Positions 1 through 12,910 are shown, numbered from the stretch's first letter. The stretch is DNA of 64,000 bases from Magnolia sinica (GCF_029962835.1 NC_080586.1:69751001-69815000); one strand, 5' to 3'. The notes: generated from the letters alone by a model not told the origin. Translations and numbers: made by a program.

Positions 1-39
1 GAGTCAAGGTAACTGAGGTAACTCAGTTAGTGTACACCC

Positions 40-345
40 CTAGGAAATAGTGGGGATTGAACGCATGCCGTTGAAAACTTCTACAGGCCGTTCTGATCAA
101 GCTGATATTTTGTATTTTGCCTATACCCGACCTTTGACCTTATGAACATGTTGGATGGAAAATAAAGATCATGTGCGCCTTAGAAAGTTTTCAATGGTTG
201 GTGTCATTATCCCGATTGTTTCCTATCGTGTGGTCCACTTGAACTTCGAATCTATCTCATTTTTTGGACTCATGCCTGAAAATGATATGGCAAAATGGAT
301 TGACAGCATGGATAAAACACATACATCACGGTAGGGCCCACAATA
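40..345. repeat. Palindromic GTGGGCC-family MITE copy (partial)
   Basis: The right two thirds of the family are present: GAACGC..CCATTGAAAACTTCT-like, TTTCCTATCGTGTGGTCCAC, then AAAACACATACATCACGG and GGGCCCAC. The left end is missing. Confidence 0.7.
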
Positions 346-1244
346 AGATGATCACCAGGGTGGCATCCTAACGGATAGTTAAAAAACGTACCACTCAACG
401 GCCAGCATTCAATTGTAAAGATCCGTGGATAAAGACGTCCAACCATTGGGATCCACGGAAAAAGACGGATCAACGATGGTAACCATCAGATGGACCGTAC
501 AAATCTTCGAAACATGCAGTTATGTGGGCCATATCTGGCACTCGTCAGGTGAACCGTTTGATCATCCAACAATGCAGTCTGTGGGGCAGGTCCAATGATA
601 TGGATCTCACAAAAGTCTGATACTCTGTTAGGTGTGATGGATAATACGCAGGCACTTGCAGCTTAGAAATTGCGTAGATCCAGTTAAGATCAGAGACAAA
701 AGCAAAGCAACATCATTACAATATATGATAATTCGGTATTATTACACCAAGCATGTATGATAATAATAGATCCAAGCAGTGCTATTTGATACTCTCGTAC
801 TGAATGATGCTTGATACGCTGGCACACTAAATACATACATGTCATATACATATAGCTATTTTAAACCGCTTAAAATGTGGACCCCACTGTAACTAAGTCT
901 CAATCTTGAGATTCAGATAAGTTAAACAATTCTAACCACTGATTCTTCGACACTTAATTACTTAAATAATACGGTTGGATTTTTTTCATTTTTGTCTAAT
1001 AGATAAATTTCCACCCATTACTTTAATAAAACGACTTTGATCTTCTATTTATAAAAGTTTCAAAATAAATAAATATATGTTGACAAGTTTTATTTTGTCC
1101 CGCATGACTTAAAAAAGAAAAGTGCAGCTCATTGTAAGAAAACTCCTTTAAAGATTATGCTTCCAGGTATATGAAGGAGTGCAATTTATGAGTGTCATGA
1201 TCGGGTTCTTACCCTCATGGTTCGGTCCTGGATTAGATTTCAAC
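346..1244. other. Intergenic, no gene seen
   Basis: AT-rich from about 700 on; no coding, RNA or clear repeat structure recognised. Confidence 0.6.
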
Positions 1245-1254
1245 ACTGAGATCA

Positions 1255-1501
1255 AAGGTGTACACGAGTTGAGCCGAGCCGAACTTTGCCCAGCTCGTGC
1301 TCGACTCGGACTACTCAAGTCCCAGATCGTACTCGGTTTGGCTCAACATTCAAGCTCAGAACAGCAGCTCGTGCTCGGCTCCGCTGAGTTCGAGCCAAGT
1401 TTTCGAACTAATAGAGGAGGAAGAGACGGAGGAAGATGGGCCGTCAGCCATGCATCGGTGCAGCCGTGCGGGTAAAGGAGGAGAAGGGAGAGTCAAAGAG
1501 T

Positions 1502-1550
<49 letters not shown>

Positions 1551-1863
1551 AGCTTCGTCAACTGGACTGACAGAGAGGGAAGAAGAGGTGGGGTAGGATT
1601 AGGGTCACGCGGGCAGGATATATTTTGAAAAGGGGGGTAGGGTTTTTTTATTTATTTAAAGGGTATATATACCATGTACCTAGTCGAGCCGAGTTCGAGC
1701 AGTATTCGAGTCGAGCTAGGTCCAGTTCGGACTCGACTCAAAATGTTCCGAGCTTCCAAAAAATGGCTCGACTCGATTCAAACAGAGTTTCAATCCAAGT
1801 CGAGTCGAACTTTTTCGATCCGAGTCGAGCGAGTTACGCTTTTGCTGCTCATGTACAGCTATA
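1255..1863. mobile_element. Mutator-like MITE, GAGCCGAGCTCG-rich family, copy 1
   Basis: Flanked by 10-bp duplications ACTGAGATCA (1245-1254 and 1864-1873). The ends are AAGGTGTACACGAG and the inverted TGTACATGAG. The interior is full of GAGCCGAGTTCGAG words and a (GA)n tract at 1502-1547. Confidence 0.8.
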
Positions 1864-2224
1864 ACTGAGATCATGGGTTTGGGTACTCATGTAGTAGGTG
1901 GGTGAGTATGTGTTAAAACAAAAATATGCTAGAAATATGACATGATGTGACATGACAATGTCACATTTTTTAAAATTTATATTTTTATAAGTTCTTAATG
2001 ATAAAATTTTAAATTTGTACTCAAATAAATGCCAACAAATGGGTTATCATGACTTTTTAATTTTATTTGGTTGGAGGATTTGCTATCTTGAAACCTTGGT
2101 AAACTTCATGTAAATTCTATATGTTTATGTGTCTGAAAATTATGGGGCCAAACATGATGAATATGTCATATTCATGTTGTTAATTTATTCCACAAGTTTA
2201 TTTGAGGGTGTGATTTCAAAAATG

Positions 2225-2632
2225 AGGTAAATATGAGTGGATCACACCACATAAAATGGTGATCCTAATAGACCTTAACTATTGAAAGTTAAAACCTTCC
2301 TAAGACATGCACTTATGTTTATTTGTCATCAAACCAGTTCATAAGGTCATATAAGCACAGATAAAGGGAAAATATAAAAATTAGCTTGATCCAAAACCTA
2401 CGTGGCCCACCAGGAAGTTAACAATGGTAATTGTTCAATTCCCACTGTTTACCATGGTATGGTTCACTCAATCTTTAAAGTGGTCTCATTTTCAGGCTCA
2501 TGCCCTAAAATGAGTGGCAAAATGGACAATATTGTTTACTCCATCTTTAAAGTTGTCTCATTTTCATGCTCATGGCCTAAAATAAGTAGTAAAACAGATA
2601 ATATAACATATACATCATGGTGGGTCCCACAA
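2225..2632. repeat. Palindromic GTGGGCC-family MITE copy
   Basis: Family words run from GGATCACACCACATAAAATGG to CATACATCATGGTGGGTCCC. A segment around CATCTTTAAAGT.GTCTCATTTTC is duplicated inside. Confidence 0.7.
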
Positions 2633-2785
2633 TTTTTGCATCAAAACTCTTTTCCATCATTGTTTTGCGCCAAAACACCACACTTGTCGACATCAACTTT
2701 AGGATGGTTGTCATTACAAATGTAAATAATAATGACTACTTTACCACACATTTATATTGTAATTTAAAAATCAAGCAGGCTTTAA

Positions 2786-3533
2786 GTGGTCGATTAGAGG
2801 GGATTGGAGGGGATTTGAGGGAGTTTCAAATATCCTGGTTGTTTGGCAGCATAAAGTAACTGGGGTTTTCAAATCCAGGTGATTTCCAATTCCCTCTTTG
2901 AGGGGGTCGTAATCAACGGTGAGAGCTTGGATTGCACCTAAAATCATTTCAATAGTTTTTATATTAACAAAAAAAAAAACACGCACACACACCCCACATA
3001 CTCACGTCGTAGTGGAATTTCACCACCTATGGGTACCTGAACCCTTGACCTGGTGTTGAAACTCCTGAGAGTCTACCACCTAAGCAAGAGTAAGGACCCA
3101 AATCATTTCAATAGTTGCATGTGTAACATGTGTGTCATTATACACTATCATTCTATTGGGCACATGGCCTACTAATGATAATCAGCACCGTCCAAACATT
3201 GTCCATGTAAATCAGTACTGTCCAAACATTGTCCATGTAAATCAATGATTAAAAATTGTTGGTTAGTCACTTAAACATGATCTTGTGCTTGTGGCCCATC
3301 TGAGACCTGGAATTTTATCATTTTCGAGCAAAGCATATATTTCAACGGGCTTATCACAACCATTATGTCAAAAATTATATATCTCACTAATTAGATATGT
3401 TAAAGTTGATTTAGTAATTAAATTCAAACCCATGTAAATATAGCATGGATGGGTACTTTTGGATTAAAGTTGATTCACACTCCATGAGGATTGCAAATCC
3501 AGGGGGTCCAAATCCACGCTCCCAAACAGGCCC
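2786..3533. mobile_element. PIF/Harbinger-like MITE with nested SINE
   Basis: The ends are related inverted repeats rich in GGATTTGG and GGGGG words, flanked by TAA at 2783-2785 and 3534-3536. It belongs with the element at 48191-48843: both share a TTTGGCA.CATAAAGTAACTGGGG word and an internal stretch around ATTGTCCATGTAAATCA. Confidence 0.65.
2958..3099 (-). mobile_element. tRNA-derived SINE, copy A
   Basis: The 17-bp duplications AAATCATTTCAATAGTT lie at 2941-2957 and 3100-3116. On the minus strand the body starts GGGTCCTTACTCTTGCTT and ends in a GT-rich, T-rich tail. It is nested in the MITE at 2786-3533. Confidence 0.88.
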
Positions 3534-4153
3534 TAATTCTTTTAACCACTTCTAACCACTATATAAACAAAGAGTGCTTGATTCTTATAAAAATCAAAGC
3601 AGAAATAAAATTAATAGAAGTACAGATTTTGTTTTTTTCATCTCCCGCTTCCTATTAGAAAACCTTAGTCTTGTGTAATTAATTTCCATTATAGATTTTC
3701 AGGTCCAATCTAGTAGATTAGACATGGACTTACACTTTTGAGGTGGGCCTAATGATCCCAAGAAAAGTTCTGTTATCTTGACCATTGCTTTTATGTAGGA
3801 CGAAACTAGTCTTAAAGATAGTGACCTGATTGTACTTTACAGTCTTTCAGTCATTTAAGGCTCATAAAGTCTTACTTACCTAATCAATTGGATCATCTTT
3901 GAAAATACAATTTTATGGTGTGTGTGTGCGCGCGCGCGCGTGTGTATATATATATTCTGTTCTTACACCTCTGCCAAAAGAATCTAAATCCTTTGCTTGT
4001 CACAAATAAAAAAATCTTGTTTTCCTACATTCATTGGTCCATGTCATCACTTATATTATTAGTGATCAAACTGCAACAAATAAAAATTTTCTGTAAGTGA
4101 TAAGCAAAGATCCTAATTCCTCTCCAATAGTATTCACAGCATACATACCCTAA

Positions 4154-4650
4154 TATGATTAGGGGCGTACATCGAGTCAATCTGAGTCAAGTTGGCTAGT
4201 TCAAGCTGGGGCGTACATCGAGTCAATCCGAGTCAAGTTGGCCAGTTCAAGATGAGTTCACTGTTGTAGCATTTTCACGAACACATGGACTGCACCTTCA
4301 AAATCTCACTTTATTTGATACAGCAGCAATGGTTTTACAGGTATGTTATCAAATACCTTCTAAGCAACATAAAAATCAAGAAAAGAAGGGTGTTGGTTCT
4401 ATGTATATACCTCCTTGCCACCCATCACACTTCTTTGAATCATTTCATCAAACACTTGGTGAGCAACATTAATTTCAAAGTAACTGAATCACCGAACTGG
4501 TTCGATTTGAGCTAAAGTTTGATCCATGTCAAGTCGAGCTGGGGCCCGCTCAAACTCATTTTCGAGCTTAAAAAATCAGCTCAACTCGGCTCGAATTCAG
4601 CTTAGAACCGAGTCAAATCGAGCTTTTTCGAGCCAGGTTAAGTACAAATT
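4154..4650. mobile_element. Mutator-like MITE, GAGCCGAGCTCG-rich family, copy 3
   Basis: It has the same interior as the 14650-15179 element and a left end TTAGGGGCGTACATCGAG. A stretch of about 45-50 bp is duplicated in tandem at about 4164-4257. The right end is worn and no target duplication was recognised. Confidence 0.65.
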
Positions 4651-4659
4651 GCCGTTCGG

Positions 4660-5749
4660 TCCACCTTGATGTTTTAATTAGATTCAATCCATCGATCATG
4701 TGCACCCCACAATACTCTCCTTAAACACATAAATATCTGGTCAATTTATATCTGGTCAATTTTAGTAGGCCTCACATAAGGAAAGGTTAGGATGGGAATG
4801 CCCACCAATAAAATCCTTTTTGAAGAATGAAATTAAAATTCAATTGTGCTATTTCAGCAAACAAGTGCCAACGAATCAGATTGGAGGATTATTGAACCGA
4901 TCCTACGTGTGCAATTTTTGGGTGCCTGTGTATCAAGCCGTATACAAAGGCAGAGCATCATATGACCCTCCATGATAGCCAGTGACACCTTTTTGATACT
5001 CTACCACCACAAGAGACTTGATACGCAGTCCCCCAGAAATTTAATTAGTTGAACAATCGTAATCTCCGACCAGTAGGCAACTGCTTTGATGACATCAAAC
5101 CATCAGATATCTTTCATTTTAACCATCCAATATCCACCAATTCAGCAGTTACATTCTCTAGTTTATGATACACCTAAACTCGATCCATCCATTGTATGCC
5201 ACAAGAACAATTTCCCAGCGTCAGAGTATCATCCATCACACTTTGCCAGAGTATCAAAGCATAACATAAATATAAAAAGATAAAAGACGATGAGAGTCTT
5301 GCAATGGATAAGAGGCTTGCAGTCATATATATTATTCTCAGCTTAAGCTTTATAAACACATTGACACATATACCTCTATCTCATAAAAGCAAGAGGCAAG
5401 ATGCCTCTCTTCTCCTATCTCTACCTCTCCTTATATTCAGTAATATAAGTCGTCCACCACCCTTTAATACCCTATATTTTAATTTATAATCTAAGCTAAT
5501 GGATATATCAATAGATATTATATTTTTAATACTATGCCAAACTCAAATTAAAAATTAAAATAAAGCTAAACACCCAACTTATATGTATATGCGCCGGCCG
5601 GGCCGGCGGCGCATATTGTCCGGTGTGCATATGCATATCTGGAATGATCATCAACAACAAACATAGCGAAATATGGCCCACCACACCCACACCCACACAC
5701 CCAAAACCAAGCACAACGGGAAAATTCGCCTCCAGCGGGGACGTCTCAG
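4660..5749. other. Intergenic 3' of HIPP, no gene seen
   Basis: The stretch next to 5750 will hold the HIPP 3' UTR; no clear polyadenylation signal could be fixed. A GC palindrome GCGCCGGCCGGGCCGGCGGCGC sits at about 5591. Confidence 0.5.
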
Positions 5750-7531
5750 TCACATTATGGCACAACCACTAGCATTCTCATCGCTGAAGTAACTATAAGG
5801 AGGCGGAGGCGGCGGTTGGTACTGTGCCGGCATGTAGGCCACCTGCGGTTGCTGGCGGGCATACATCATCGGCTGGAACCGCTCATTCCCATTCTGCCGC
5901 TGCTGCTGCTGCTGCATCATCAATGCCATTAGCTGCTGCTGCTGCTGCTGCTGTTGCTGCTGCTGGTTGTAGAAGGGATTTCCAGGGACGACTTCAGGGC
6001 CGGCGCCCTGGAAGTATCCGCCAGCATTCATTGCCGAAGCTGGCATACCTTGAACAGCTGGGATGTTGCCCATCTGGCCCATGGGAATGTTCATCTGGCT
6101 CATATTTCTTACCCCACCACCAGCCAGATTAAGATCTTGCAAGCCCTGAGCCATGTTATTCATTTGATGGCCCACCTCATTTTTGGCCCCACCTCCCCCT
6201 TTCTTATTACCACCACCACCACCACCACCACCACCACCATTATTGTTTCCAGTGGCATTCTTGTTATTTCCATTGCCACCATTCTTGTTATCCTGTGGCC
6301 CACCATTCTTAGCCCCATTCTTTTGGGGGCCACCACCTCCACCTTGATTTTGATTTCCCCCATTGTTACCACCACCACCCTTCTTCCCACCATTGCCATT
6401 TTTAGCATCATTATTTCCACCATTGCCCTTGGCCTGCACATTTACATTCCCACCCTTGGGGAGCTGCTGTTGAACATTTGGGACCACCCCACCAAGACCA
6501 TTCATGCCTTTCATCTTCTGATGGATCTTCATCAGCTCCTCTTCATCATCGAAACCATCATCATCATCATCATCAAAATCATCAGCATCTAAGTCATCAA
6601 AATCATCACTCCCATAATCGTCAAAATCACCATCATCCTCGAACTTGACAGATTTCTGGTCCTTGAAGGGCAGACCTAAGCCTTTGAATTGGGGTAGCTT
6701 CAAACCTTTAATCTGTTGCTGCAGCTGCTGCTGCTGCTGCTTTGGCTGTTGGGCTTTTTGATCTTTTCCACCCTTTTGAGATTTCCCATCTTTCTGGCCT
6801 TTGCCATTATCGATTTGCATGTTCTGAAACTGGCCTTTGGGCTGGTTGCCTCCACCCTTTGAACCCCATATCTCTGCATGTTTCCCACCCTTCTGCAGCT
6901 TTTTTATTAGGGTAGAAGGGTCAACATCACCTGAAACAGTCACCTTCCCCTGCTCTGCATCTATACTGGTTGTATACACCCCTAAAAACCCATATAAAAA
7001 ATTTTAAAAATTAAAATAATCCATTAAAATATACCCCCTAAAATTGATACTTCCACCCCAACAGGACTAACTTGGTATTAAAAAAAAAAAAAAAGGTTCT
7101 TTTTTTCAGTTCTTTTGATGATGAAGTCAGCCATTTGGAGTGGAAGTAACATTCCAATGGGGTAATTTCTCAAAAAAAAAAAGAGTGAGGAAATACCATC
7201 AATCTTTTGAAGAAGTTTCTTCACCTTCTGCTTACATCCATCACAGTGTATGTGTACCTTAAGAACACAAGTCTACAAAAAAAAAAAAAAAAAGGCAAGA
7301 AAAGTAAAGAAAAAGAAAACCCAAGGAAACCAAAATCAGAACAGACACTAGAAAGGAAAAAACAGAAACAAAAAACAAAAGAAAAGAGGAAAGGAAGAAA
7401 GGAAGAGAAGAATGTTTAAAGGAAAAAACCAAGAAAAGAAAAGGAGGAAAAGAGGAATTAATATGTTTTAGTTAGAAAGAAGCAAACGCAAGATAGGGTA
7501 CCTGAATCTTCAAGAACTCTTCCTTACTCAT
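5750..7531 (-). CDS. HIPP: Heavy-metal-associated isoprenylated plant protein (HIPP), 3 exons
   Basis: Exons, read on the minus strand, are 7502-7531, 7197-7272 and 5750-6981; both introns are GT-AG and the joined frame gives 445 aa. The start [10 protein letters not shown] is the usual first exon of this HIPP subgroup. Exon 2 carries the HMA core with a CDGC metal-binding pair (Cys20, Cys23) followed by KQKVKK. Exon 3 begins [13 protein letters not shown] and completes the HMA fold. After about residue 85 the protein is low-complexity: a Lys/Gln-rich stretch, a strongly acidic Asp-rich block (about 150-186), a Gly/Asn/Lys-rich region with poly-Gly, poly-Gln runs, and a Pro/Tyr-rich tail. It ends in CAIM, a CaaX box, so farnesylation and membrane attachment are expected. 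HIPPs are known as metallochaperone-like or stress-related scaffolds; the exact role here is inferred. The family assignment is firm, the orthologue number is not. Confidence 0.95.
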
Positions 7532-7900
7532 TCCTCCAAATGCAAGCACCAAAATTGCTTACAACAGAGAGAGAGACAGAGATCTGATGAAAGTGGAGAA
7601 GGTGAATCAACGAAAATCCACAAAGAGATCTTTTCCTTGGTGGGTTTTTTTCCAGAGAGAGAGGGGGTTTAAAGGAGACAGACACGACTAAAATGCCGCT
7701 GCTGCCATGTCTAAGCACAGAAACAGGGAGAGGGTTTTGGAGAGAACCAGAGACAGAGAGAAGGTTTTGAAGAGAGCCAGACACAGAGAGTGTGTTTTTG
7801 AGAGAGCCAAATACAGAGTGGGTTTTTAGAGAGAGATTTTTTTACTGGAGAGAGCAAGTTCTAGCCTTCTCTCTTTTGACCATGTTTTCAAGCTTTTTTT
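7532..7900 (-). promoter_or_regulatory. HIPP 5' leader/proximal promoter, pyrimidine-rich
   Basis: Upstream of the HIPP ATG the transcribed strand is strongly CT-rich. It includes three 30-bp tandem units (7728-7757, 7758-7787, 7788-7817) and a partial fourth to 7835. No convincing TATA box was identified. CT-rich leaders are common in plant genes; a regulatory role is inference. Confidence 0.4.
7728..7835. repeat. 30-bp tandem repeat in the HIPP leader
   Basis: Three full 30-bp units and a partial one share the pattern GAG..GGTTTT..AGAGA.CCA.A.ACAGA on the plus strand. Spacing is exact and the units differ at several positions, so this is not a fresh duplication. Confidence 0.8.
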
Positions 7901-9600
7901 TATTTTTATTTTTTGTTTGGTGAGATTGAGGAGGGTGACAAATATCACCGAGATTTGCAAAATATCTCGATATTTTAACGATATTTCAGAAAATCTCGAA
8001 AATTTTATTTTTATTTGCTTTTATATTTTCCGGGTTAGCTTGTTAGCGCACACACATGTTAGTACACACACTCCAAACGAAAATTTTATTGCGGTGTTAT
8101 AGATACATTACCTTGAAAATAGTAAAAACTTGTGTGTATATAAAATAAGTTTAATTTATAATAATTTACAATAGATATTTTTAAATATTTTTACTTATGG
8201 CGATATTTTTCGGTTAATATGGCTAGAAAATTTTTTTTAATCTCTCGAGAAATTCTGGACGATAAATTGACGAGAAGGAGATTTGTGATATGGACTGTTT
8301 GGCTTGGCTTACCTGATAGATTCGGCTTGTGATTATCGGCTCCCAATTTCAAATACTATATCTTCAAGCCGCTAAACGATAATGTCACACGAGCGAACTT
8401 GGTACTCGTGTAAGAGATCAGTGACGTTCATACTGTTTTCCCTCAGGTGTTTGTCTATTATTATAAAAATCAGGATGACTCATTAAGCATGTGAGCCACA
8501 ATTCAATATTGATCTTAGACCGTTGGTAATACCTTTTTAATCATCTGTTAGAAATGATGTGCTATAACTCCAGAGAAAGAATATGAACTGTTGAGACTGT
8601 ATGATGAACGTGATGGATTTGTCATAAATATGCTAGATTGTCATGTGTGGTAGATTTTATTTGTAGCGCTTGGAGATGCTGCGACTGTAATTGAAATTTA
8701 CCCGCATGCTAACCTCCTCAGATCAGGTGAATGAGAATAGTCACGGTAAGAAAGCGAGGTCATTAATAAAAGATTTGCTAGAAGGCATCCCCACGCACTA
8801 CTGTATACAAGTCGAGGGATCTTAGCCGTTAGATCCGTATACTTTTCATGAATTAAACGGTTTACATGATGGTTTCTCAAAGTCTATGAAGGATAAACAG
8901 ATTTATTTTTTAATCGGTTGAATTGCATCAGAACTTTGATTATCCAATGGTTAGTAAACTGTCCATATTTAACGTAAAAGATCAAATGATCAAAAGGTTA
9001 TAATTTCTTGTATATATCTTATCCAAGGCGAGGCTCAACATATGAACGGCTTAGATCATTCAAATAAAACTCCAGATGCAATGGATAAAGTCCCAACTTA
9101 TCCTAAACTGATACATGTGGATATACCACAATATTTCTACCCTTCATCTCCTGGGTCCCACTTTCTATGGGAGATGCTCTGATAATCAGGTATGTCTGAT
9201 GAGAATGTAGGTCGGAAGTGTGTAAATAGTATTGATTTGATTGAGGCCCACCTGATGGACGGCCAGCTCGCACGCGCGTATGGAGAGTGAAGCCAAGTAA
9301 ATGGATATTCGCGCGAGCAGCTGTAGAAGGGTTATAAGAGAGTAGGAAAGGTGAAATGAATCTGTCAGATAAACTCGCTGAACATAGGTGTATATAATAA
9401 AGAGGATATTAATGTCTTTATGTTGGTGTAATTACTAAAATATCTTTTCTTTTTAACACTTTTTACAATAATACCCAAAAGCTCAATTGGCACTTGGCAC
9501 ACATGTGTGAGATCCTCTCCCTGGAAAGTGCTCCTGCGGCACAGGTAGAGAGATCCAGACCCTTCACCAAGCAGGCCACCCCATATGGAGCATGGACCAA
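7901..9600. other. Intergenic upstream of HIPP, no gene seen
   Basis: At 7940-8270 there are recurring CGATATTT / ATATCTCG words of an unplaced AT-rich repeat. The rest shows no structure I can name. Confidence 0.5.
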
Positions 9601-9613
9601 AACCCGCCATTTT

Positions 9614-10040
9614 GGGTGTCGGGCGGGTCGGACGGGGATTGCGTCCTACCCCGGCCCGTCTCTAGCCCCGAACGGGCGGTTCCGTGGGCGGACCCACCGT
9701 GATGCATCTGTTTATCTATGCCGTGAATCCCTTGTATTATGTCATTTTAAGCAAGTATACAAAAATAAGTAAGATCCAACATTCAAGTGGACAACACCGA
9801 ATATGACCCTTGCATTTAATGCAACTGGCATTTAATGTAACCAAGCTTATTATTTTGTGTGGTCCACTTAAGCGTTGGATCTGCCTCATTTTTTTGTTCA
9901 TGCCTTGGAATTATATGTGAAAAGTGATGAACGGCATGGATAAACAGATACATCACGGTGGGCCCGCCCACAGAACCGCCCGTTCGGGGCTAGAGATGGG
10001 CGGGGGCAGGTCGCAATCCGCGTCCGGGCGGGTCACGGGT
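9614..10040. mobile_element. GC-rich inverted-repeat element
   Basis: Left arm 9614-9728 and right arm 9924-10040 are inverted copies containing CCCGAACGGGCGGTTC and GGGCGGGTC words, with about 195 bp between them that belongs to the palindromic GTGGGCC type. Confidence 0.65.
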
Positions 10041-10106
10041 GGAATCGGATTGCGTAGTGTAGAATACAGTACTGAGTCCGTACTGTATATACAGGTAAAA
10101 CCCTGT

Positions 10107-10370
10107 GGGCCCCACCATGATGTATGTGTTTTATCCGCGCCGTTCATTCATTTTTTCAGATCATGTTAGAGCATTTTCTCAAGCAAAGGAAGATTCAAAA
10201 CTAAGTGTACCACACAGGAAATAGTGGGCATCATTATCTCCACTGCTGCTTGTGGTGTGGCCCACTTGAAAATTGAATAGAATTATTTAAGAGCTCATGC
10301 CCTAAAATAATCTTTAAAAAATGAATGAATGGAGTAGATAAAACACATACATCATGATGTGGCTTACAGA
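10107..10370. repeat. Palindromic GTGGGCC-family MITE copy (short)
   Basis: It starts GTGGGCCCCACCATGATGTA and ends ACACATACATCATGATGTGG, a clean inverted pair; the middle is shortened. Confidence 0.75.
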
Positions 10371-10569
10371 GTCTTGCCAGTTATACACACCACCGACACT
10401 AGGCAATCCGAGTCCGTCATGGTATGGAAAATGGACGGACAAAAGAATTCCAAATGTGTCCATTTTCCACGTGTAGGTGGGGCCCACTTGATGGTGAACC
10501 GGCTTGGCAGTTTCCTTGGAGGACATACGCGGTGGGGACTCCAAATGAACGGCATATATCATGCACGCG

Positions 10570-10993
10570 CGTAAACTCTGTTGGGCCCACCGTGAGTGTA
10601 TGTGGTTTATCCACTCCGTCCATCCGTTGTTCTAGCTCAGTTTAGGGGTTGATACCAAAATTGAAGTGTATCCAAACATCAAGTGGGCCACACCAAAATG
10701 AAAAGGAGGGAATAACGATTTCCACCGTCGAAACATTCCTAGGCCCCCACAACATAAGATCACACAGATATGGATGAAGGAAAAACACAAATATCAGCTT
10801 GATCCAAAACTTCCGTAGCTCCTAAGAATTTTTTTTCAATGGTAGAGATTCAATTCACATTGTTTCCTGTGGTGTGGTCTACTTGAGCTCTGGATATACT
10901 TAATGTTTTGGATCAAGCCTAAAATTATATGGTAAAATGGATGGGCGGGATGGTTAAAATATATAAATCACAGTGGGCCCCACAGAGTTTACT
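10570..10993. repeat. Palindromic GTGGGCC-family MITE copy
   Basis: The extended ends AAACTCTGTTGGGCCCACCG and the inverted CAGTGGGCCCCACAGAGTTT enclose the usual interior. Confidence 0.78.
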
Positions 10994-11869
10994 CAGTACC
11001 CAATCAGTCGAGTTGATCAAATCAACCCGAACCGACTGAGTTATTTCCGAGTCTAATATTTATTTTTATTATTATTTTATTATTATTTATTTTTTGAAAA
11101 TGATTGTAATTGAAGCTCATGAGATTTGAATGAAATCTCATAACTAACCATTTGAATCTCTCAATGTCACTTCAGTTTTACAGTTCCTCAAGAAGCAATG
11201 ATCACGTTTCCTGTCCATGTCTTTTAACTTTAAGGTTGGCCGGTATTACAACCTTTGGATCTTGGTCATCTTCTGGAAATCTAGACCGTCTATGTGATGG
11301 GTCTTCTCATGGATGGTACACCCAATAATGAAACTCCAAGATTAGCATATTTTATGGGAGAGTGATCAAACGTCTGTGATCTTCCAATCTTGATAAATTT
11401 TGAGGGTGCCACCATCATCTGTGTATTTCGTAAAATCAACGGTTTGGATCACCGAACATAGACCTACATCAAACGGCTATAGTCCCCCACATATCCTATG
11501 ACTAAAATGCCCTTTAATTTTTTAAGATGGTAAAGTCGAAAATTGTAGAACCTGCATGGGATACATGTATGTGATCTAAAATGGTCTAACAAATGCAACC
11601 CAATGCAATAATCAAATGAGCCAAAAATCCAAATGATTCCTATCATATGGTTGGCCGAAACATTAAAAGAAAACAACAACAATAACAAAACCCAAAAAAA
11701 TTCAAATCCTCGTGGGCTCCACGGTTCTCTATTTACAAATTTTCTAAAGGCAAATAAAAAAACAGAATGCATTAAGCTATTTCTTATTGGAAATTATACA
11801 GATTAATGTATTTCTGTATAATGTGGAAACCGAAAATTGTAAAATAATTTGAAATCGGGACAGGCTGGA

Positions 11870-12910
11870 GCACATCTAAAACGCTGTCCTTAAAGCGTTA
11901 TTTGCCCCTACTCAAGTGAATTGAGTATGCCGATAGGTTACAGGCAAACAGCTTCTAGGATACGACGAGCCTGGTGTGGGTCTGCGTTCAGCAAACACGA
12001 AGGCCCACCAAATGGAACTCAATCACACACTTTTTGGCAGTATTACAGTATAAAAGAAAAATCTCAAAAGAAGAAGAAAAGAAGACAAAAGGTAGTTTCG
12101 ACTTCTGCACAGATCAGTTCAAATCTTCAGCCACTGGTTCAGTTGAACCGTCCTAGACCACACCGCTGGTTTGTTCTTCAAGCTAAGGTTTAAGCCTTGC
12201 TATGTTACTAGAAACACTAGAATATATAAGTGAAGAGGGGCTAGCTGTCTCAGTTCGTATAGGTTTGCTGGAGTGAGTTGAGATGATTTAGAAACCCATC
12301 CAAGTCCTCCTTTTATAGGCTATAGTGGCTAGGGGGTTATGGTCTAGAGACTTAAATTTCATTAAGTCATTTCTGGCTGTTGAAAAACTAGCCGTTTTTT
12401 TACTGTTGTGCATGGGCCATTAATCTGCTGCATACTGACTGTTGTGAGACAACAGCTAGCCGTTTTCTAGCTGTTGGGCTAGCTATGCAGCAGTTACAGC
12501 TGGACCCTGCACTAATGGCTCAGCTGTTACAGTTTCTGTTGCAACAGCTCTTTTCAGTCCCTCTATTTATACTGAGAGATTTCTCTCCCAGTCCTTTAGT
12601 CTCTCTGCTAACCAGTCACCCACCATAGCCACTTAGTCGCACAGCGACTCGCACACGTCTCGCTCCGGTTCGCTCAAGGTCGCTAAGGAGCGACCCTCTG
12701 CGACACGATGCGGACGTACGCCACTACAGCCACACTGCCTCACATGCCCACGCCCTCGCACCGAGCCCGTATCCGAGCCCGAGCACGTGCACGAGACGCA
12801 CTGGAACAAGCAAGGTCCATAATCCACGGACTAGGTAGGTAAATATTATAATACTCCACATTCTTCATATAAATCACAAATTTTTCTCTTCCCTTTTCCA
12901 TGTGGGACTA
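11870..12910 (-). mobile_element. Possible degraded LTR (fossil)
   Basis: On the minus strand a TATA-like CAGTATAAATAGAGGG word sits about 350 bp inside a non-coding block. Repeated TAGCCGTT / AGCTGTTG words and a GTGGGACTATTCCC motif near 12902 recall LTR sequence. No coding part was seen. Weak call. Confidence 0.25.

Noticed and set aside
3919-3954. Z-DNA-forming GTGTGCGCGCG tract as a regulatory element
   Set aside because: The alternating purine-pyrimidine run is real, but nothing nearby is a gene whose control it could affect.
5954-6592. Plus-strand gene of 212 codons rich in Ile and Thr
   Set aside because: Antisense shadow of the HIPP low-complexity exon.
12633-12827. Cys-rich minus-strand peptide
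   Set aside because: Single short frame in GC-rich non-coding DNA; no signal peptide or spaced Cys pattern.
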